Source: Paratinospora sagittata | Taxonomy: Eukaryota; Streptophyta; Magnoliopsida; Ranunculales; Menispermaceae | NCBI GenBank assembly: GCA_035771175.1 | Contig: CM069603.1 | Location: forward strand, 14,732,286 to 14,796,285 | Length of the DNA stretch: 64,000 nt | Direction of reading: 5' to 3' | Part shown: in pieces, positions 57,242-64,000 of the stretch | How positions within the stretch are numbered: the stretch's first letter is position 1 | How the letters are laid out: each line of letters opens with the position of its first letter | Notes under the pieces: generated by a model | Databases searched by the model: none | What the model was told of the DNA's origin: nothing | What the model saw: the letters and a program-made list of their open reading frames with translations, nothing else | Program-made: the position numbers and the translations under genes

Positions 57242-57953
57242 TGTAATACCCCCCACTTTTTCTACTGTAAAAACTAACTTAACCACCTGAAAACTTTACA
57301 GATATAATTTTAATAAGTGAGAAAAGCCCCCCTCGGAGAAAATATAGACCCCCATAATGGGACGGTCCCAAGAAAAAGGCCGTCCCCATGGGGGCATGCC
57401 TCATGAGGAGCCGGCCCCAAGGGGCACCCCTATAAATAGGGGTTCCCCCCTCCCATTCACTCTACCTCGCCCTCTCGCTCTCTCACTCTCCCTCTTGCTC
57501 TCCCTCTTTCCCTCTTGCACATTTTTCTATCTCTTTCTCTTTCTCTTTTCTTGCGCTTCCGGAAGATAGGTGTTTTGATGGAAGATTGGTCAAGGCGACT
57601 ACACTACACGTGTTAAAGTAGGGAATGAAAGCTAGGTTTGCGTCACTTACTTGTCTAATGATGAATTACATAGCATCATGCATCATATATGTTATCATGC
57701 TCTACTTCATGCATGAAAACTATTTTACAAAATCGCATATATATTATCGGGTGCTATGTCGTTATGTTGGGCCCGGCAGAGTGACACTATCACTGGTTAT
57801 ATTATTGGGTGCTATATCGTTACGCTGGCCCCGGCAGAGTGACACTGTCACTGGTTAACGCTGGAACTCATGAGATCTCTCGGTTACTAGGTATTGTATC
57901 TGTGCCTCAGATCAAAGGTTGCGAGTGAATGGTGCCTGGCCTGCAATGCCTTG

Positions 57954-60856
57954 TGTGACACCCCGAAAATTATTTCATCTAGCCCATGACCCAATCGCAT
58001 TTTTCCCAAACTCTATGTGTTGCCTTGATATGTTTGGTGTTTGTTTGATGGTTGTTTAATGTTTGTATATTTGATGCTTAATAATGTATATAAATATGTG
58101 CATTATAAATTGTATATGGGTCATGTTAAATTAAAGTATAATGCATATGTTATTATTTATGCATGGGCCCATTAAATCATGAATTGATATGGGTTAGGAT
58201 TGATTGAATAAAAGGATAAATGAGAATGAAAATTTGGTGTATTAAATGATTGGATATTTAAAATACATGGAAGCATTAGATTGGTTAAAGTACATGTGGT
58301 TGGTATGGGTAGTATGAGACCAACACATGCCAAGATGGTGCATGAGAATGAACAAGTGTCCCATGCCCCATTTCTCTTCTCCAACACATGTCAAGTTGGT
58401 GCATGAGAATGGACAAGTGTCCCATGCCCCATTTCTCTTCCCCAACACATGTCAAGTTGGTGCATGAGACCAACACATGTCAAGTTGGTGCATGAGACCA
58501 ACACATGTCAAGTTGGTGCATGAAAATGGAGAAGTGTCCCATGCCCACTTCTCTTCTCCAAGGAAGTGCTAGAGAGTGAGGTGAGTGGAGGGAAAGGGAA
58601 AAAAAAAAAAGAGAAAGGAAAGAAGAAGAGAAAGAAATAGAGAGTTGCTTGAGGAAAATCTCTGTAACATTTTCATCAAAGAGCTGGATCTTGGGGATAT
58701 ATGGTCAGATTGAGCTCAAACGTTTTTCGCAAGTTCGTAGCTTATGGTTATTCATTATGGTCGGTGGAGATCTTGATTAGAGGTTTCGTCTAAGAGATAT
58801 AACCTCTCAAACAAAGTTGGTCGGAAAGTCTGAATTTCTCGCGCAGGTTTTATCAAACTAAAAGATCTACTAAATCTACCGTTGGATGGATATGATATTT
58901 GGGTATGTGGTTTCAAACTTATCTTTCTACATTATGAACGGTGAAGATGTTTATGGATTAAGTATGTTGTGTGATATAGTCATCTGAAGTCGAGTATTTG
59001 CAGCAGGAAAGGAGAAATTATCTGATTAGAGACTTGTCCATCAAATAGACTAATCTTTTCGGTCCACCGTTGGATTGAGCTGAGTTTTAGACAGAAGGTT
59101 TGTTTCTTAACATAATTCAATCTGTACGGTTGATTTTGTGGTTAAATATTTCTGTTGGGAGATTGATACATCTGAACAGAATATTAAATGAAGAATTGGT
59201 AGGGTTGCTTGTATTAGACCTAAATTTAGAATATGAACTTAGACCTTTCCAAATAGCTTGCATGTCAACTATGTTGACCTAGTTGCCATTGTTGATGAAC
59301 CCATGATGCAAAATCAGTGATATGCATGGCTGAACATGGTGACCTAGTGTAAATCGGCAATATGGCCTAAGTATGGAAAATTTCATATTTTAGGGTTTTT
59401 GATGCTTTTGGCCTAGAATCATTGAATTGATGCAACCTATGTTTAATTAAGCATGATTAGGGTTGATTATGCTACTGATTTGGTGGTTGTGACCATATCA
59501 TGGGTTATGCCTACTGGTGATCAAGTGGCCCAATTTGAGCATGTTTATGCCTAAGGAATTGAAAATCAGTATTTTTGAATAATAGAATGGTTTATGAATG
59601 AGAACTATGCATTAGAGGCCTAAGTTATGTGATTTGAGTTGAATGGTGGGATTAGATGGGATTTAGGCCTATTGTTTATATGTAGGCTGATTTAGGGTTG
59701 ATGTGTAATGTCTATGTGATTGAGCATAGAAATTGATGTATGGTTGGATATTGATGAATGTTTCAGGACCTTGATTGGATTGATTCGGTTTAGTGTCCGT
59801 GTGGTGTTAGATACTCTCGCGAGGCTTGGTTGTGAGTAGACTTCATTTATGATTATATCTTTTATGTCATCATATCACTTATATATATTGTATGTTGAAA
59901 GCATGAATGTGTTCTAATGTTTTGAATGATGCATTAATTTGAGAAAACCTTATGACTTTGGTTGGGCCCATCTATCTGGCTAATAGGGGGACTTAACCTT
60001 GTCATAGGAGGGTTTTAAAAAGGAAATATTTGGGGATGAGAACGGTACGGTGAAATAGACGTGCACTAGTAACCCCAAATAAACATGATTGGGGTCAACG
60101 GTACGGTGAAATAGACGTGCACTAGTAACCTCAATGCATGTGGAATGTGGATCCAAATTGATAAGCTTTTACTTGCATCGAACTTATTATAAATGCTTGA
60201 TATCTATATGTTATGAGCTTTTAATCATGCTACACATTGACATGCATCCATGATATTTGTTGATGAGTATTGATAGCATATTTGAATTCTATTCACTGAG
60301 CACCGTTGGCTCACCCTCATTTTCCTCTTTCAGGTCCTTCTGTCCTGAATAAGGGCAAAAGAGTAGTCATATCTTGAGGGCCTTGCCGGCGAGAGAATAC
60401 AAGGCCTCGATGTGAGTTAAGAGGCATTTTGATTGAATTGTGTTTGAAATTATGATGTATTATATTTTGGACTATGTAATTATAACACTTACCACATTGT
60501 AGTATGGGTGAGTTGAGACTTGTTAGATAGACCATGTGGGCACATGAGGGTTTTTTTTGTACCCATAGTTTTGGACATTATGTGTATGTCAATCTTGACG
60601 GACTGTAGGGATTATGACGATTTTATTTATGGTTCATTTTTTATGGAGTATCTCTTGTCTTGGATGATTAATACGGTTGGTAGTTTTGTTTAGTACCTTT
60701 TTATATTATGTCGTTGTTTAGGATAAGGCTCGTAGGGTCTCAACCACCTCACGGAGGTTGAGAAGTGGTTGGAGATGCCTACGCCGGGCGTCCCTCCCCG
60801 GCATTTCGCACACCATTCCTTGCGGGGTTGGTGGTTCGGGGTGCGGGGTCGCCACA
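57954..60856 (+). mobile_element. Solo LTR (chromovirus-like), 2.9 kb, in X 3' LTR
   Basis: TGTGACACCCCGAAAATT to ggggtcgccaca, with flanks CCTTG (57949-57953) and CCGTG (60857-60861). In the 5' LTR of X the unbroken site reads gatgccgtgtgacc, which supports the borders. It contains the minisatellite at 58319-58560, an attcactgagc...ggctcaccctc block near 60290, and no coding region. Confidence 0.87.
58319..58560. repeat. Minisatellite in solo LTR, 61- and 28-bp units
   Basis: Units starting ccaacacatg(t/c)caag at 58320, 58381, 58442, 58470 and 58498. The first two are 61 bp long, the next two 28 bp, which lack the tggacaagtgtcccatgcccc part. Each unit can form the stem ACCAAC/GTTGGT. Confidence 0.88.
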
Positions 60857-61321
60857 CCGTGTGACCTGGTTTTTCATTCATATCATTGTTTGATTGTATT
60901 GTGTGTCATAACTGTCTGATGATTGTTATTCTGTACTTATTATTATGCATGTAAGCTTCGTTTATCCTGCTTGACCTTACTGAGCTGTTGAGCTCACCCC
61001 GTTGATATTTTTCCCCAGGATCTTAGACACGCATAAGTACAAATATGTTATCAGAACCTAAGAGCCACTAAAGTTATGTGCAAAGGAAACACGTAAGGTG
61101 CGAGATGTCAACATAGATCTAGGTGTGTTATTTATGGGTTGTTGTAGTTTCCGCTATGTACTCTGTACTTATGTAATTAAAACATTTGTACTTTTTCCCT
61201 CCATTATTAAAGGAGGATGAATAAAAGATCTGTGTTGATGTTCATTTCTACTTCACACCCCGATTCTGGTCCGCTGCCTATTGTATGAGATTGTTCTTGA
61301 GAATCGTGGTGTGACAATGTT

Positions 61322-61757
61322 ATCTCTAAGAAGCAAAAATTGGAGGAGTTTAAGATGGTAAAGCTCACGAAGGAGTGTAGTGCAATTTTCCAAAAGAAAT
61401 GTCAATTTTTGTCATGGTTAGGATGTGTGTTTGAGTATGTTTTTAGGATTAGTTTAGGGCCATGTTTTTTTACAAGCATTTATTTGGTTTTATATATTTA
61501 TGGATGACCCATGATAAGAATAGCATTTATTTGAATATAACTCTAGGAGAATGTAAAAAGTTTATTTTAAAGTCTGTGTGCTTGTTTGACTCATTGTTAT
61601 ATCTAGTTTGAGATTCTTTATATTTTTATACATGGTCATGATTATTGAACCACTAGTGTTTAGAGTAGATAATTGCAAGTTGAGTATTATTAGGATCTCT
61701 ATGAACTGTAGAACTTGTTTGATCACCATTTGAGGCGAAATTCTAGAGATTACACCA
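61322..61757 (+). pseudogene. Athila B gag end joined to 3' region (internal deletion)
   Basis: Continues gag after X: KKQKLEEFKMVKLTKECSAI and FQKK. At about 61410 the sequence jumps to the post-integrase region (gtcatggttagg, ctaggagaatgtaaaa, gtctgtgtgcttg), matching 25150-25500 of element A. Protease, RT, RNase H and integrase are absent. Confidence 0.78.
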
Positions 61758-62215
61758 TGGGTATCTCTTGACCAAAGTTCTTCATTCCATCAAGAATGGA
61801 CTTGTACGTTTCAAGAGCAACTTCAAGAGATTCATCTCCAGGGATTTCAAAGTTATCAAATAACTTTTCATATTCCTTGAGTTTTTCATCTAGACTTTGA
61901 TGTTTTTCCATGGATCTCTTTGAGTTTCTCCCAAACCTCTTTTGTTGTTTCAAGATGACATACCTTTTCTAACTCTTCATTTGGCAAACTACAAAACAAA
62001 GTGTAGACAGCTTGGGAGTTAAGAGTGCAACATTGTTTTTCATGATCAGTCCATAACTCTAAAGGTTTGTTAGGAAGGATATAATCGTTTACAACCATTC
62101 CCCATAAATCTGTGCCTTTGGGACTTAATAAAAACTTTCATAAGCCTCATCCATTCATTGAAGGATTAACGTCTTAACTTCATTTTCCTCTTTTGAAGCA
62201 CCATATTTGAAATCT
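61758..62215 (-). pseudogene. Copia gag remnant (SIRE-like)
   Basis: Minus-strand reading gives WMRLMKVFIKSQ, YILPNKPLELWTDHEKQ, LNSQAVYTLFCSLPNEELEK, ETTKEVWEKLKEIHGKT, then LKEYEKLFDNFEIPGDESLE. The layout is that of Copia gag (a W..R.K.FI.S block, then the A..L...L...E......A...W..L segment). At least two frameshifts. It could be part of the same minus-strand element as the LTR at 36989-38834. Confidence 0.7.
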
Positions 62216-62721
62216 TCTAAAAAGAATTATTGCAAATTTCTTCTAGAGGGTCGTCACTTGACTATTTCCAATTTCAAAGTAATTTTATTTGTTCTCTTGT
62301 AATTTGTTGTTTTCATTGATTACTTTGTGTATCCCTTAGAGGGATGTTCTAAGGTTGTCATTTATTATTTTGTGTTTCTTATGCTTTGAGGGATGTTCTA
62401 AGGTTGTCATTTGTTATTTTGTGTTTTCCATGCTTAAAAAGTTGTTCCACGATTAATACTTATATATGAGGTCATGTAGACCATTAGAACTTCATGAAAG
62501 ACTTTTAATTAGAAGTGCAAATTGCATTTTATGCCAAATTCTTATCTAAGTAATTCACTTGTTTAGTGACGAATTATTATCAATTCTTATCACTCTTCCT
62601 TCTTTAATCTAAGAGTGTGGTGAATCAAAATTGGTTTCTTCTCTTGTTTGTGGTGAGTTATCTTATCAAATAAGAAGTACTGGAGTTTCTTTTATCCTTT
62701 GGGCACATCACTTAGTATGTC
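62216..62721. other. Unassigned; short tandem duplication
   Basis: No coding region seen. A ~55-bp block with gagggatgttctaaggttgtc is present at 62339 and again at 62395. Confidence 0.5.
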
Positions 62722-62940
62722 ATTCCCCATAAACGACGTCAAATATTTCAACCCAAAATCTCACCTCAGACAGACGGGTAATGAAGTTTGTTGACTGATA
62801 AAGATGAAAATCTACAACTCCTCTAAATTTCTCGATTAGTCTCCTTGCTTTCAACCTGCAAAAGGCGGTGACACTGTAAGGTGTCACTCCAATGCTTAAG
62901 TCCTTTGAAGGAGACAAAATGATAAATATAGAGAGTTTAG
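62722..62940 (-). mobile_element. End of a Tat-type LTR with primer-binding region
   Basis: On the minus strand tgacgtcgtttatgggga (about 62724-62742) is a decayed form of the Tat-type primer-binding phrase ggcgtcgtctgtgggga. Preceding it, cactccaatgcttaagtcctt (in complement on the plus strand near 62890) and tttgcaggttgaaagc fit the R-U5 part of such LTRs. The rest of the element is not recognised. Confidence 0.5.
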
Positions 62941-63265
62941 AGTTTAGAGTTTAGAGTATAACCTTCTTTAAAATTAATAATTTAAAAAAATTGATAACAT
63001 TAAACTTTTAAAACTCAAACGTATTAAATTACTTTTTTCATACAATAACTTCACCTTTGTCAAATGGAATCCAATTTTCATAAGAATCATTTTTCTACAT
63101 AAAAAAAAATTCAAAATGGGAAACACAAGCATCATCATCATCATTATTATTATTATTATTGTTATATCCCTTCTCTCTTTGTCTCTATCTCCTCCATAAA
63201 TTTCTCTTCTTCTTCTTCTTGTGCGTTGCAGGGTGTTCTTGTGCGTTGAAGGGTTTGGGTTAAAA
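62941..63265 (+). promoter_or_regulatory. Upstream region and 5' UTR of the cysteinyl-tRNA synthetase gene
   Basis: AT-rich, with a (ATC/ATT)n tract at 63132-63162, a pyrimidine-rich stretch ttctctctttgtctctatctcc at about 63170-63195 and (CTT)n at 63205-63217 that probably lie near the start site or in the 5' UTR. The 16-bp repeat ttcttgtgcgttg occurs at 63217 and 63236. No clear TATA box. The transcription start cannot be set from sequence alone. Confidence 0.5.
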
Positions 63266-63435
63266 ATGTCGATTCCGGCGGAGTTTCATGTGTACAACAC
63301 AATGACGAAGCAAAAGGAGAAGTTTAAGGCCAAGGAAGAAGGGAAGGCTGGTATGTATGTGTGTGGTGTTACTGCTTATGATCTCAGCCACATCGGTCAC
63401 GCTCGTGCCTATATTGCCTTCGATGTCCTCTACAG
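63266..63435 (+). CDS. Cysteinyl-tRNA synthetase, exon 1 (partial gene)
   Basis: Encodes the first 56 residues and two bases of codon 57 of a class I aminoacyl-tRNA synthetase that joins cysteine to tRNA-Cys using ATP. The frame reads [14 protein letters not shown] and [24 protein letters not shown], the class I ATP-binding signature, is at residues 42-45, and Cys33 is in the place of a zinc ligand of this enzyme family. ATG 63266 is chosen because it lies just ahead of the conserved part; an ATG-type start further upstream in frame is not supported. No organelle-targeting N-terminus is seen, so a cytosolic form is likely. The exon ends TACAG with donor gtttct. The remaining exons lie beyond 64000. 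Confidence 0.93.
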
Positions 63436-64000
63436 GTTTCTCTCTCTTTTTTTCACTCTTCTCTACACTTCTCTTCCTATTCAATTCAACTTCTGTGCTT
63501 TTCCCTCATCAATTAGTTCTTGCAAAAAAAAAAAAAAAAAAAAAAACGAAAAAGCTTCGCTGCATAGTCCAGTAATCCGAGTTTAAGGTAGAAGTACTGC
63601 GATTGTGAACTGGGTGTCGCAATAAATCTCCAAAAAAAGAGAGAGCTTAGATTTAACAAATTCGTTTTTTTTTTTGTTTTTTGTTTTTGGGCCCAGATAT
63701 AGTGCTGTAAAGCTGGTACTATTGAAAAAAATTGAAGAAAGGGAAATCAAATGGGATTTTACTGAATTCTAACGAGTTTTCTGAATATAAGTTGCTCAAA
63801 CATAGGTGGTGTTTGGACTGTTTGAAAAATAAGGCTACATTTAGTTGGTGATTCAAAAACTGAGACATATAACTCAAAAAGTTAAATTTATGAAACTAGC
63901 TTTCTTATTTTACTTTTAAAAACATGTTTTCTGACTATAAATTTAAATACTATTTTCAAATTTGATAAATTAAACATTTTTTTCTGTGTGTTTTCAAGAT
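63436..64000 (+). other. Intron 1 of the cysteinyl-tRNA synthetase gene (partial)
   Basis: Starts GTTTCT after exon 1. AT-rich, with a 23-base A tract near 63524-63546 and a T-rich tract near 63666. No exon-like sequence of the synthetase (the expected following block after FDVLYR) is seen before the window ends. Confidence 0.8.

Larger units (their letters stand above)
40459..61316 (+). mobile_element. Element X: non-coding chromovirus-like LTR element
   Basis: A perfect 5-bp duplication ATGTT flanks it (40454-40458 and 61317-61321). The gag of Athila B is continuous once X is removed. Order: 5' LTR (40459-41642 plus 52092-52120), primer-binding site matching initiator Met tRNA (52125), internal region without coding capacity (52121-57225), polypurine tract aaggagggtaga, 3' LTR (57242-61316 less a solo LTR). 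The 3' motif atttcgagggcaaaattcttt is shared with the Tekay-type element. Its first two bases are CG instead of TG. It fits a large non-autonomous derivative. Confidence 0.83.
57242..61316 (+). mobile_element. Element X 3' LTR, split by a solo LTR
   Basis: Left part 57242-57953, right part 60862-61316, about 1.17 kb together. TGTAATACCCCCCACTTT to ggtgtgaca. Contains ggccgtccccatgggggc and gagccggcc palindromes upstream of tataaata at 57431-57438, a CT-rich leader, tandem gagtgacact(a/g)tcactgg blocks, and the gagctcaccccgttgatat part. The target duplication ATGTT follows. Confidence 0.84.

Noticed and set aside
63221..63265. 15-residue N-terminal extension of the synthetase from an upstream in-frame start
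   Set aside because: It would begin at a GTG-type codon and read through the probable 5' UTR; the ATG at 63266 precedes the conserved part.

Overview
This is a stretch of nuclear DNA from a flowering plant. It is AT-rich, and almost all of it is layers of decayed LTR retrotransposons inserted into one another. The lineages are those of plant genomes: Athila, Tat and Tekay-type Gypsy elements and SIRE-like Copia LTRs, plus LINE 3' ends, a non-autonomous hAT-type transposon and tRNA-derived SINE-like repeats. The only host gene I can support is at the right edge: exon 1 of a cytosolic-type cysteinyl-tRNA synthetase (63266-63435), with its splice donor and the start of intron 1. The species cannot be named from the sequence.

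Layout. 1-2566: a ~250-bp AT-rich tandem array and an LTR fragment, both parts of a minus-strand Tekay-like element. 2567-3270: LINE 3' end. 5157-6262: hAT-type element with 16-bp TIRs and an 8-bp target duplication. 6683-14465: minus-strand Athila/Tat-type pol in three pieces, split by two SIRE-like LTRs (7397-9786 and 11015-13772); the second holds a 5'-truncated LINE with a 17-bp duplication. 15570-39400: a SIRE-like LTR region. Only 16 bp into one of these LTRs a Tat-type element (16939-36983, duplication TTAAG) has inserted. That element itself contains two opposed long LTRs, an Athila element (20767-27941), a SIRE-like LTR fragment and a solo LTR (33621-36418, duplication GCCGA). 39401-61757: a second Athila copy whose gag was split by a large non-coding chromovirus-like element, 'X' (40459-61316, duplication ATGTT). 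The 5' LTR of X was hit by a complete minus-strand Tekay-type chromovirus (41643-52086) and its 3' LTR by a solo LTR (57954-60856). 61758-62940: Copia gag remnant and the end of a Tat-type LTR, then the promoter of the synthetase gene.

All retroelement coding regions are broken by stops and frameshifts. In the Tekay gag-pol and the Athila pol most in-frame stops fit C-to-T (or G-to-A) changes, often CAG to TAG, as expected after long cytosine methylation. X and the Tat-type element keep LTRs, primer-binding region and polypurine tract but little or no coding sequence, so they look non-autonomous and would have depended on relatives such as the Tekay element.

Most interesting observations: (1) tandem RNA-hairpin arrays in the transcribed part of the SIRE-like LTRs, where stems change in a paired, compensatory way while a short loop core (CCYGYRA-like) stays; (2) CpG-rich palindrome arrays just upstream of the TATA box in several unrelated LTR families; (3) an extra ~500-residue sense ORF upstream of gag in the Tekay-type element; (4) an inverted SINE-like cluster and a doubled primer-binding site inside X. 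Domain and lineage calls are from reading motifs by eye; no database search was run.
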